In this document: positions 44,484 to 52,441 of the stretch, piece after piece
Position numbering within the stretch: position 1 is the stretch's first letter
Layout of the letters: each line of letters starts with the position of its first letter
Assembly (NCBI RefSeq): GCF_009862265.1
Contig: NZ_WWGX01000072.1
Span: forward strand, 1-59,813
Direction of reading: 5' to 3'
Source of the DNA: Streptomyces sp. SID8352
Lineage (GTDB): Bacteria; Actinomycetota; Actinomycetes; Streptomycetales; Streptomycetaceae
Length of the DNA stretch: 59,813 nucleotides
The notes under the pieces: generated by a model
The model's input: the letters and a program-made list of their open reading frames with translations, nothing else
What the model was told of the DNA's origin: nothing
Databases searched by the model: none
Made by a program: the position numbers and the translations under genes

Positions 44484-45749
44484 ATGAGCGACTCAGCGGC
44501 GCGTACGGCGGACACGGACCCCCGGGCCACTTCGGGTGCCCCGCCCCCGGCGGACGGGAGCGGGCGGGACAGCGGCCCGGACGAGACGGCACCTTCCGGC
44601 GGGCCGGAGGAGCGGCTCGCCGTGCTGAGGGAGCGGCGCACCGCCGCCCACCGCAGCGCCCGGCGCGCCCTGGCGGGCCCAGGCTTCGGCGCCAGCCTGC
44701 GCGAACGGCTCGCGCTGCTGGACGGCGCGGCGGAGTTCCACGATCTCGACGAGCCCTCGGACCTCTACGGGGACGGCGTCGTGGAGACCCTGGAGGAGCG
44801 GGTGGCCGCCCTCCTGGGCACCGAGGCCGCCGCCTTCTTCCCGACGGGCACCATGGCCCAGCAGGTGGCCCTGCGCTGCTGGGCCGGCCGCACCGGCGAC
44901 CGGGCGGTCGCGCTGCACGGGCTCAGCCACCCCGAACTCCACGAGGGCGACGCCTTCAGCCAGGTCAGCGGGTTGCGCCCGGTCAGGATCACCTCCGCGC
45001 CCCGGCAGCCGACCGCCGACGAGGTGCGCGACCTGGCGGAGCCCTTCGGCGCGCTGATGCTGGAACTGCCGCTCAGGGAGGCCGGCTATCTGCTGCCCAC
45101 CTGGGAGGAGCTGACGGAGACGGTGGCCGCCGCGCGGGAGCGCGACGCCGTGGTCCACTTCGACGGCGCCCGCCTCTGGGAGTCCACCGTCCACTTCGGC
45201 CGCCCCCTGTCCGAGATCGCGGGCCTGGCGGACAGCGTCTACGTCTCGTTCTACAAGTCCCTCAAGGGCTACGGGGGCGCCGCCCTGGCCGGGCCGTGCT
45301 CGCTGATGGAGGAGGCGCGGACCTGGCGGCACCGCTACGGCGGCGCGGTCTTCCAGCAGTTCCCCACGGCCCTGTCCGCGCTCGCCGGGCTGGAGCGGGA
45401 GCTGCCCCGGCTGCCCGGTTACGTCGCCCACGCGCGGGTGGTGGCCGCCGCGCTGCGCGAGGGCTTCACGGCGGCCGGGCTGCCCTGGGCACGGGTCCAC
45501 CCCGGGGTGCCGCACACCCACGAGTTCCAGGTCTGGCTGCCCCACGACGCCGAGGCCGCCGCGGAGGCCGCCGTACGGCAGGGCGAGGAGACCGGGACCC
45601 TGCTCTTCGCCCGCTCCTGGCAGGCCCCCGGACCCGGCATCGCGGTCACCGAGGTCGGGGTGGAGGCGGCGGGCCTGGAGTGGACGGCCGACGACGTGCG
45701 GGCGGCGGTCGCGGACTTCGCCGCCCGGCTGCCGGGGGCCGACGGCTGA
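44484..45749 (+). CDS. threonine aldolase/beta-eliminating lyase family PLP enzyme
   Basis: A 421-aa fold-type I PLP enzyme. Active-site features: FFPTGTMAQQVALRCW (phosphate and ring stacking), VHFDGARLWES (Asp that pairs with the ring nitrogen), and the Schiff-base Lys in SFYKSLKGYGGAAL. Low-specificity L-threonine aldolases split threonine into glycine and acetaldehyde. The N-terminal ~55 residues are Ala/Pro/Gly/Asp-rich and outside the fold, and the true start could be downstream. ATG 44484 has no clear ribosome binding site. Confidence 0.9.
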   Translation: MSDSAARTADTDPRATSGAPPPADGSGRDSGPDETAPSGGPEERLAVLRERRTAAHRSARRALAGPGFGASLRERLALLDGAAEFHDLDEPSDLYGDGVVETLEERVAALLGTEAAAFFPTGTMAQQVALRCWAGRTGDRAVALHGLSHPELHEGDAFSQVSGLRPVRITSAPRQPTADEVRDLAEPFGALMLELPLREAGYLLPTWEELTETVAAARERDAVVHFDGARLWESTVHFGRPLSEIAGLADSVYVSFYKSLKGYGGAALAGPCSLMEEARTWRHRYGGAVFQQFPTALSALAGLERELPRLPGYVAHARVVAAALREGFTAAGLPWARVHPGVPHTHEFQVWLPHDAEAAAEAAVRQGEETGTLLFARSWQAPGPGIAVTEVGVEAAGLEWTADDVRAAVADFAARLPGADG

Positions 45750-45864
45750 CCCGGCCGACGGGCGACCCGCCCGGCGGCCGACCGGGCCCGGCGTCCCGGG
45801 CGGGCGCCGGTCCCGCTCCGGAAGGGGTGCCCCCCGGGAGGACGGGGAGCCCCGGAGGCCGTCG

Positions 45865-46230
45865 GTGGTGCCCGGGCACGGCCGGGGCCCAGGGGCGGCG
45901 CGGCCTGGCCTCGGGCGGCGCGGCGTACCCGTCGCCTCCCCCGAGCTGTCCTCGCCGCCCTCGGTGGAGCAGCTCCTGCTGCGGATGACGGCGCTGTCGC
46001 ACCCGGTGCGGCTGCGGCTCTGCCGGCATCTGGCGCGCAGCGCGTACTCCACCGGCGAGCTGGCGCAGGCCCACGGGATGACGGCGCCGGAGGTGTCCCG
46101 GCACCTGGGGGTGCTGAAGAGGGCGGGCCTGATCATCACCCGGCGCCGGGGCCGGTACGTGCCGCACCAGCTGGACGTGACCGTGGTGGCCCGGCTGGGC
46201 GGCGACCTCCTGGAGGGCGTCCTGCGCTGA
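45865..46230 (+). CDS. short ArsR-like HTH protein, perhaps a truncated DUF5937-type regulator
   Basis: A 121-aa frame from GTG 45865, with GGAGG (45854-45858) upstream. Residues ~30-121 form a complete winged helix (LLLRMTALSHPVRLRLCRHL, GELAQAHGMTAPEVSRHLGV, GLIITRRRGRYV). In Streptomyces this sequence type is, as I recall, normally the C-terminal end of ~350-aa regulators with a DUF5937 N-terminus; that part is absent in the 115 bp before it. It may be a remnant or a functional short form. Confidence 0.65.
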   Translation: MVPGHGRGPGAARPGLGRRGVPVASPELSSPPSVEQLLLRMTALSHPVRLRLCRHLARSAYSTGELAQAHGMTAPEVSRHLGVLKRAGLIITRRRGRYVPHQLDVTVVARLGGDLLEGVLR

Positions 46231-46335
46231 CGTCTCCGGCCCGGGGAGCCCCGTACCGGGCGGGCCCCGCGCCGGGCGGCGGGACGGAGGGGACCTGGCG
46301 CCGCGCGCGTCACCGCCCGGCCGCGCGCCGCCCCG

Positions 46336-46959
46336 TCAGTCGAACCGGATGTGCCGCAGCCCCACCCGCACCTGGCGGAGCCGGGTCCTCAGCGGGCCCT
46401 CCGCGTTCGGGGCGAGGGTCAGCCCGGCCAGCGCGGCGATCCGGTCCGCGGTGCGCGGCACCGTCGAGTGGTCGGTCCACAGGTGCTCGGCGAACTCCGG
46501 CTCGCGCAGCCGCTCCAGGCAGTGGTCGAGCTGCCGCACGGCCCAGTTCTCGCGGGGACCGGTGCGCGCGGCGTGGGCGAGCAGCTGCCCGGGGCCCCGC
46601 TCGCGCAGCCTGCGCAGCACCGTCTCGCGGGCGGCCAGCAGGGTGAAGTGGCGGACGTCGTGCCCGCGTTCGCGCAGCCGCCCCACGGTCTCCTCGAAGT
46701 GCCCGGCGTCGGTCACCGTCATGGGCACCAGTACCACACCGCCCTGCCCCCGCAGGGTCAGGTCGAGCACCTCCACCACGCCCTGCCGCCAGGCCGCCAG
46801 GTCCCGGAAGTCGGTGCGCAGCCCCGGCGGCAGCGTCCGGCGCAGACCGAAGCCGATGTGCTCGGGGTCGCAGACGACGCTGCCGGGCAGGCGGCGCCGC
46901 ATCTCGAACGCGGTCTGCGTCTTGCCGCCCCCGAAGGGGCCGTTGATCCAGAGGAGCAT
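46336..46959 (-). CDS. P-loop ATPase/kinase-like protein
   Basis: A 207-aa protein with Walker A GPFGGGKTQTAFEM at the extreme N-terminus, then VCDPEHIGFGLRR and VVLVPMTVTD, and a lid-like Arg-rich helix (RETVLRRLRERGPG). It resembles small nucleotide/tunicamycin-resistance-type kinases (AAA_33-like). The substrate is unknown. ATG 46959 lies 7 bases behind TACCGT (46972-46967), so leaderless. Confidence 0.85.
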   Translation of the reverse strand: MLLWINGPFGGGKTQTAFEMRRRLPGSVVCDPEHIGFGLRRTLPPGLRTDFRDLAAWRQGVVEVLDLTLRGQGGVVLVPMTVTDAGHFEETVGRLRERGHDVRHFTLLAARETVLRRLRERGPGQLLAHAARTGPRENWAVRQLDHCLERLREPEFAEHLWTDHSTVPRTADRIAALAGLTLAPNAEGPLRTRLRQVRVGLRHIRFD

Positions 46960-47080
46960 GCGGCAGACGGTAGCGGCGCCGGCCGTCCGGGTCACCGGCC
47001 CGGTCCTGACCGGATCCCGGACCGGTCCGCCCCGGTCCCGCGCCGGGCCCGCGCCGGTCCCTTCCGCGCCGGGGGCCGGG

Positions 47081-47755
47081 TCAGGCGTGGCCGCCGCCCG
47101 CCCGGACCAGTCCGGTCTCGTAGGCCAGGACGACCACCTGCACCCGGTCCCGCAGCCCCAGCTTGGTCAGGATGCGGCCGACGTGCGTCTTGACCGTCGC
47201 CTCGGAGAGCACCAGCCGGGCGGCGATCTCCCCGTTGGACAGGCCGTTGGCGACCAGCACCATCACCTCGCGCTCCCGCTCGGTGAGCCGCTGGAGCTCC
47301 TTCTGCCGGGGCTCCTGGCCGCCGGTCGGCAGCATCGGGGCGAACCGGTCGAGGAGGCGGCGGGTGGTGGACGGGGCGACCACGGCGTCGCCGCTGTGCA
47401 CGGAGCGGATCGCGGCGAGCAGCTCGCCCGGCGGCACGTCCTTGAGCATGAAGCCGGAGGCGCCCGCCCTGAGCCCCGAGAAGGCGTACTCGTCCAGGTC
47501 GAAGGTGGTCAGGATGAGCACCTTGGGCGGGTCCTCCTGGGCGCGGATGCGGCTGGTGGTCTCCACGCCGTCGAGCTTGGGCATGCGGACGTCCATCAGG
47601 ACCACGTCCACGGCGGTCGAGCGCAGCACCTCCAGGGCCTCGACGCCGTTGCCCGCCTCCGCGACGACCTCCATGTCCGGCTGTGCCGCGAGCACCATCC
47701 GGAACCCGGTGCGCAGGAGCACCTGGTCGTCGACGAGCATCACGCGGATCGTCAT
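47081..47755 (-). CDS. NarL/FixJ-family response regulator
   Basis: A 224-aa protein. Receiver: MLVDDQVLLRTGF, phospho-Asp in VVLMDVRMPKLDG, Lys in GFMLKDVPPGEL. C-terminal LuxR helix-turn-helix: LTEREREVMVLVANGLSNGE followed by ATVKTHVGRILTKLG. It is the partner of the kinase gene 100 bp upstream. The target genes are unknown. Confidence 0.95.
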   Translation of the reverse strand: MTIRVMLVDDQVLLRTGFRMVLAAQPDMEVVAEAGNGVEALEVLRSTAVDVVLMDVRMPKLDGVETTSRIRAQEDPPKVLILTTFDLDEYAFSGLRAGASGFMLKDVPPGELLAAIRSVHSGDAVVAPSTTRRLLDRFAPMLPTGGQEPRQKELQRLTEREREVMVLVANGLSNGEIAARLVLSEATVKTHVGRILTKLGLRDRVQVVVLAYETGLVRAGGGHA

Positions 47756-47855
47756 CGGGGCCTCTTCCGTTTCTCCGGCGGCGGCGCCCGGGGCGTCCGC
47801 CTGTGTGCCGGTCCGTGACAGGTGTCGGGCCGCGCCCGGGGGCGCGGCCGGCGGT

Positions 47856-49055
47856 TCAGTGCTGCTTGATCGGCAGGAGGGCGCTGATGCGGAAGCCGCC
47901 GCCCGGCCGGGGACCCGCGTCCAGGGTGCCGCCGACCATGCCGATGCGCTCCCGCATGCCGATCAGGCCGTGTCCCCGGCCGTCCTCGCCGCCCTCCTCG
48001 TAGAGCTCGTGCGGGGCGCCCTTGCCGTCGTCCTCGACGAGGAGGCCGAGGCCGTCGTCGAAGTAGACCAGGCGGACGCTCGCGCCCGCGTTGGGCCCGC
48101 CGTGCTTGCGGGTGTTGGTGAGCGCCTCCTGCACGATGCGGTAGGCGGTCAGCTCCACGCCGCTGGGCAGCGGGCGCGGCGTGCCCTCGACCCGGAAGTC
48201 GACGGGCAGTCCGGCGGTGCGGCACTGCTCGACGAGGTCCTCGATCTGCCGCACGTCGGGCTGCGGGACGTACTCCCCGGCCTCCCGGTGCTCGCCGGTG
48301 CGCAGCACGCCGAGCAGCCGGCGCATCTCCGCGAGGGCCTGACGGCCGGTGGAGGAGATGGTCTCCAGCGCCTTCCTGGCCTGGTCGGGGGCGGCGTCCA
48401 GGACATAGGCGGCGCCGTCGGCCTGGACCACCATGACAGAGACGTTGTGCGCGACCACGTCGTGCAGTTCGCGCGCGATCCGGGCGCGCTCGGCGGCGAC
48501 CGCGACCTTGGCCTGGGCCTCGCGCTCCTTCTCCAGGCGGGCGGCGCGCTCCTCCAGCTGGGCGAAGTAGGCGCGCCGGGTGCGGATGGAGTCGCCGAGC
48601 ACCCAGGCCAGGGCGAAGGGCACCGCCTGGAAGACCGTTATGGCGATGTTCCCGGCGAGCCCGCTGCTCTCCTGGGGCCAGCGCACCTGGGCGACGGGCG
48701 CCGCGACCAGGCCCAGGGTGAGCGCGGCCCGGGAGGACCAGCGGGCGCCGGTCGCGGCCACCGTGTAGACGATCACCAGCAGCGCGAAGTCGCCGATCAT
48801 CGTGGAGACGTCCAGCAGGAGCTGCGCCAGACCGGTCGCGCCGGCCAGCAGCAGCATCCGCTCCGGCATCCTCCGGCGCAGCGCCACCACCACCGAGAGC
48901 AGCACCAGGATCGGCACGATCAGCGCCATGCGCGTGGTGCCCACCTCGTCCGGCACCGAGGCCTCGGACGCCACGGACATCCCGAACAGGACGAGGGCCC
49001 AGAAACAGTCGACCCCGGTCGGGTGTCTGCGGAGGAAGTCGTAGAGGCGCTGCAC
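47856..49055 (-). CDS. NarL-type sensor histidine kinase (HisKA_3)
   Basis: A 399-aa kinase with four to six membrane segments in residues ~15-165 and almost no extracellular loop, so it may sense membrane state. The dimerisation box is ARELHDVVAHNVSVMVVQ; the ATPase domain shows VQEALTNTRKHG and GHGLIGMRERI. The GTG at 49055 lies 7 bases behind TACGCT (49068-49063), which supports a leaderless start. Confidence 0.94.
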   Translation of the reverse strand: MQRLYDFLRRHPTGVDCFWALVLFGMSVASEASVPDEVGTTRMALIVPILVLLSVVVALRRRMPERMLLLAGATGLAQLLLDVSTMIGDFALLVIVYTVAATGARWSSRAALTLGLVAAPVAQVRWPQESSGLAGNIAITVFQAVPFALAWVLGDSIRTRRAYFAQLEERAARLEKEREAQAKVAVAAERARIARELHDVVAHNVSVMVVQADGAAYVLDAAPDQARKALETISSTGRQALAEMRRLLGVLRTGEHREAGEYVPQPDVRQIEDLVEQCRTAGLPVDFRVEGTPRPLPSGVELTAYRIVQEALTNTRKHGGPNAGASVRLVYFDDGLGLLVEDDGKGAPHELYEEGGEDGRGHGLIGMRERIGMVGGTLDAGPRPGGGFRISALLPIKQH

Positions 49056-49434
49056 GCCATCCAGCGTATGGAAGCGGGACGGGCGCAGGGGTCAGCCGAA
49101 GGGCCGATCCGCGCCCCCCGCGCGTACTCCCCAAGGTGGAGGCCCCCTTTCCCACGGCCTCGGCCCGCCGCGCCCGGCGCGTGTCCCGCCGCCCCGCGCG
49201 CGGCCCCGGGCATCCGCGCCGGGAGCCCGCCCCGGGCACCCCACCGGTACCGCCCCGGGGCACCCGGGATGCCCCGGTGGCGCCCCCGGGGCGTCCCGCC
49301 CGGCCCCACCCCGGCGCCGTCCCCGAAGGCCCCCGGCGCCCCGCCGGACACCGCGCCAGGGGGCGGCCCCGGAACACCGCGCCCGCGCGGGTGCCCGGCC
49401 CGGACGGCCGCTCCCGGGCAGGCCCTGGGGCCTC
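49056..49434. other. divergent gap between histidine kinase and MidA-like gene
   Basis: About 380 bases, largely G+C-rich with no recognisable gene. The left end has the kinase -10 box. Confidence 0.5.
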
Positions 49435-49466
49435 TCGTTCGGATCATGCCGGGCTCGTCCGAACGA
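49435..49466. promoter_or_regulatory. inverted repeat over the -35 region of the MidA-like gene
   Basis: TCGTTCGG (49435-49442) and CCGAACGA (49459-49466) are exact inverted 8-mers separated by 16 bases, spanning the expected -35 of the promoter whose -10 is TAGTCT (49474-49479). Confidence 0.5.
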
Positions 49467-49485
49467 AAGACCCTAGTCTGGGCGC

Positions 49486-50589
49486 GTGAGAGACGCGACA
49501 CGGAGCCCCGCGCGGGCGCGGGGGTGGCGGGAGGCCACCGAGGAGGCCCTGTACGGGCCGGACGGCTTCTACCGCCGCCCCGAGGGCCCGGCCGGGCACT
49601 TCCGTACGTCGGTGCACGCGTCGCCGCTGTTCGCCGGGGCCGTGGCGCGGCTGCTGTGCCGGGTGGACGCGGCGCTGGGGCACCCCCCGGAGCTGGCCTT
49701 CGTGGACATGGCCGCCGGGCGCGGCGAACTGGCGGCCGGCGTGCTGGCCGCGCTGCCCCCCGCCGTGGCCGCCCGCACCACCGCTTACGCGGTGGAGGTC
49801 ACCCGGCGCCCCGGCGGGCTCGACCCCCGCGTCCGCTGGCTGCCCGCGCCGCCGCACGGGGTCACCGGGCTGCTGTTCGCCAACGAGTGGCTGGACAACG
49901 TCCCCCTGGACGTCGTCGAGACGGACGGCGCGGGCGTGGTCCGCCGGGTGCTCGTCGCCGGGGACGGCACCGAGCGGCCCGGGGCGCCCGTGGACGGCGT
50001 TGACGCCGCGTGGCTGGCGCGCTGGTGGCCGCTGCCGGGCACGACGGCCCCCGGAACCGGGGCGGGCGCTGCCGGGACGCGGGAGGCGGCGGCCGGGGCG
50101 GCGGTGCCCGGCCTGCGGGCCGAGATCGGGCTGCCCCGGGACACGGCGTGGACCTCGGCGGTCGCCACCCTGGAGCGGGGGCTCGCCGTGGCCGCCGACT
50201 ACGCCCACACGGCCGGCGCGCGACCGCCGTACGGAACGCTGACCGGGTTCCGGGAGGGCCGCGGGACGGCGCCGGTGCCGGACGGGTCCTGCGACATCAC
50301 CGCCCATGTGGCCCTTGACGCCTGCGCGGCGGCACCCGGGCTCCCCGGGGCGCTGCTGCTCCCCCAGCGCGCGGCCCTGCGCGCCCTGGGCGTGACCGGC
50401 GCGCGCCCCCCGCTCGCGCTGGCCTCCCGGGACCCGGCGGCGTACGTGCGCGCCCTAGCGGGCGCCTCCGAGGCCGCCGAGCTGACCGCGCCGGACGGGC
50501 TGGGCGGCTTCCTCTGGCTGGCGCAGCCGGTCGGCCCGCCGGACGCGTCCGCGCTACTTGTCGATGTCGCCGACCACGAAGAACAGTGA
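49486..50589 (+). CDS. MidA/NDUFAF7-type SAM-dependent methyltransferase (DUF185)
   Basis: A 367-aa protein. The SAM motif is FVDMAAGRGELAAGVLAAL, followed by the family hallmark LLFANEWLDNVPLDVVE. The N-terminal YGPDGFYRRPEGPAGHF segment and HFRTSVHASPLFA are also typical of this family. Mitochondrial NDUFAF7 dimethylates an arginine of NDUFS2, the NuoD homologue, during complex I assembly. Here the convergent neighbour is a nuoD-like gene, whose end overlaps this one by 36 bp. The GTG start at 49486 is 6 bases behind TAGTCT, so leaderless. Confidence 0.88.
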   Translation: MRDATRSPARARGWREATEEALYGPDGFYRRPEGPAGHFRTSVHASPLFAGAVARLLCRVDAALGHPPELAFVDMAAGRGELAAGVLAALPPAVAARTTAYAVEVTRRPGGLDPRVRWLPAPPHGVTGLLFANEWLDNVPLDVVETDGAGVVRRVLVAGDGTERPGAPVDGVDAAWLARWWPLPGTTAPGTGAGAAGTREAAAGAAVPGLRAEIGLPRDTAWTSAVATLERGLAVAADYAHTAGARPPYGTLTGFREGRGTAPVPDGSCDITAHVALDACAAAPGLPGALLLPQRAALRALGVTGARPPLALASRDPAAYVRALAGASEAAELTAPDGLGGFLWLAQPVGPPDASALLVDVADHEEQ

Positions 50590-51705
50590 CCCGAGGATCG
50601 CCACCATGTCCGCGACCAGCGTCCCGGGCAGCAGCTCCACCAGCGCCTGGATGTTGTTGAACGAGGCCGAGCGCAGCTTCAGCCGGTACGGCGTCTTCTC
50701 GCCCTTGCTGACCAGGTAGTAGCCGTTGATGCCGAGCGGATTCTCGGTCCAGGCGTACGTGTGGCCCTCGGGGGCCTTCAGGACCTTGGGCAGCCGCTGG
50801 TTGACCGGGCCGGGCGGCAGCTCGGCCAGGCGGTCCAGGCAGGCGTCGGCGAGGGCGAGCGCGTTGTGGGTCTGCTCCAGGAGGCACTCGAAGCGGGCGA
50901 GGCAGTCGCCCTCGGCCCGGACCGCGGGTCGCAGGGTGCCCTGGAGTTCGCCGTAGGCGAGGTACGGCTCGTCGCGGCGCAGGTCGAAGTCGACGCCGGA
51001 GGCGCGCGCGATGGGCCCGCTGACGCCGTAGGAGTGCACGGCCCGCGCGGACAGAACGCCCACGCCCCGCGTGCGCCCGCGGAAGATCTCGTTGCCGAGC
51101 ACCAGGTCGTCGTAGACGTCCATCCGGGAGCGCACGGAGGCGACGGCGGAGCGCGCGCGGGCGGTCCAGCCGGCCGGGAGGTCCTCCTTGAGGCCGCCGA
51201 CGCGGTTGAACATGTAGTGCATCCGCCCGCCGGACACCTCCTCCATGACGTTCTGGAGCACCTCGCGCTCCCGGAAGGCGTGGAAGACGGGGGTGATGCC
51301 GCCCAGCTCCAGGGGGTAGGAGCCGAGGAACATCAGGTGGTTGAGGACCCGGTTCAGCTCCGCGAGCAGGGTCCGCGTCCACACCGCGCGCACGGGGACC
51401 TCCATGCCGAGCATCCGCTCCACGGCGAGGACCACGCCCAGCTCGTTGGAGAACGCCGACAGCCAGTCGTGGCGGTTGGCGAGCATGATGATCTGCCGGT
51501 AGTCACGGGCCTCGAAGAGCTTCTCCGCGCCGCGGTGCATGTACCCGATCACCGGCTCCGCGCTGACCACGCGCTCGCCGTCCAGGACCAGCCGCAGCCG
51601 CAGCACACCGTGCGTCGACGGGTGCTGGGGGCCGATGTTGAGCACCATGTCGGTGCTCTCCGCGGCGCCGCCGATACCGACCGTGGTCTCCGTCGTGGGC
51701 GTCAT
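50554..51705 (-). CDS. orphan NADH-quinone oxidoreductase subunit D (NuoD2)
   Basis: A 383-aa NuoD/NDUFS2-family protein: MVLNIGPQHPSTHGVLRLRL at the N-terminus, GYMHRGAEKLFEARDYRQI, LNRVLNHLMFLGSYPLELGG, and the C-terminal LGSLFFVVGDIDK. The subunit lines the quinone site of complex I. No other nuo gene is nearby, so it is a second, stand-alone copy (S. coelicolor has one, annotated nuoD2 as I recall). ATG 51705 may be leaderless (GAGACT 6 bases upstream). It ends inside the MidA-like gene. Confidence 0.94.
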   Translation of the reverse strand: MTPTTETTVGIGGAAESTDMVLNIGPQHPSTHGVLRLRLVLDGERVVSAEPVIGYMHRGAEKLFEARDYRQIIMLANRHDWLSAFSNELGVVLAVERMLGMEVPVRAVWTRTLLAELNRVLNHLMFLGSYPLELGGITPVFHAFREREVLQNVMEEVSGGRMHYMFNRVGGLKEDLPAGWTARARSAVASVRSRMDVYDDLVLGNEIFRGRTRGVGVLSARAVHSYGVSGPIARASGVDFDLRRDEPYLAYGELQGTLRPAVRAEGDCLARFECLLEQTHNALALADACLDRLAELPPGPVNQRLPKVLKAPEGHTYAWTENPLGINGYYLVSKGEKTPYRLKLRSASFNNIQALVELLPGTLVADMVAILGSLFFVVGDIDK

Positions 51706-51711
51706 GGTCCC

Positions 51712-51730
51712 AGTCTCCCCTACGTACGCT
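51712..51730. promoter_or_regulatory. face-to-face promoters of nuoD2 and the YdbS-like gene
   Basis: The two start codons are only 31 bases apart. The rightward -10 is TACGCT (51725-51730), 6 bases before ATG 51737. The leftward candidate is GAGACT (51717-51712), 6 bases before ATG 51705. Polymerases could not occupy both at once. Confidence 0.5.
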
Positions 51731-51736
51731 GGGCCC

Positions 51737-52441
51737 ATGGAAACGGGGAGCCCGTACGACGACACGGGCGGCGCGGCGACGGAACCGGCGACGGCACCCG
51801 GCACGGCCGGGGCGGTGGCTCCGTCCGGTGCCGGGGCGCGGACGGCGGCCGGTACGGCGGCGGCGCCGGGCGCAGCGGCCGGGGCGGCACCGGGCACGGA
51901 AGCGGCAGCGGGCACGACCGGAACGGCTCCCGCGGCCGGAACGGCTCAGGGCACGGCCGGGACGGCTCCGGCGGGCCCCGGCCCGGAGTGGACCGGGCTG
52001 CCGCCGGGGCTGCTGCGGATGCGGCGGCTGCTGCTGGTGGTGTGGCTGGGCCTGCTGACAGTCGCCGCCGGGCTGGTCCCGGGGCTGGTCCTGGGCCCCC
52101 CGTGGGCGGCCCTCGCCGCGCCGCCGCTCGCCCTGCTGGTCTGGGGCTGGGTGATGCTGGAGCGCAACTGGCGCTCCTGGCGGTACACCGAGCGCGCCGA
52201 CGACCTGCTGATCAGCCGCGGTGTGCTCTGGCGGACGACGACCGTGGTGCCGTACGGCCGGATGCAGCTCGTCGAGGTGACCTCCGGGCCCGTGGAGCGG
52301 CACTTCGGACTGGCCAGCGTGCAGCTGCACACGGCCGCCGCCGCGAGCGACGCCACCGTCCCCGGCCTCGACCCGGCCGAGGCGGAGCGGCTGCGCGACC
52401 GGCTGACCGAGCTGGGCGAGGCCCGATCGGCGGGGCTGTGA
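51737..52441 (+). CDS. YdbS-like membrane protein with bacterial PH (bPH2) domain
   Basis: A 234-aa protein. The first ~85 residues are Ala/Gly/Thr/Pro-rich low-complexity sequence, then two membrane helices (LLLVVWLGLLTVAAGLVPGL and LAAPPLALLVWGWVML), then the bPH2 domain (RADDLLISRGVLWRTTTVVP and PYGRMQLVEVTSGPVERHFG). YdbS/YdbT pairs are membrane proteins of poorly known role; in Bacillus they affect resistance to bacteriocins. Leaderless start (TACGCT, 6 bases). The stop overlaps the next start (GTGA). Confidence 0.88.
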   Translation: METGSPYDDTGGAATEPATAPGTAGAVAPSGAGARTAAGTAAAPGAAAGAAPGTEAAAGTTGTAPAAGTAQGTAGTAPAGPGPEWTGLPPGLLRMRRLLLVVWLGLLTVAAGLVPGLVLGPPWAALAAPPLALLVWGWVMLERNWRSWRYTERADDLLISRGVLWRTTTVVPYGRMQLVEVTSGPVERHFGLASVQLHTAAAASDATVPGLDPAEAERLRDRLTELGEARSAGL

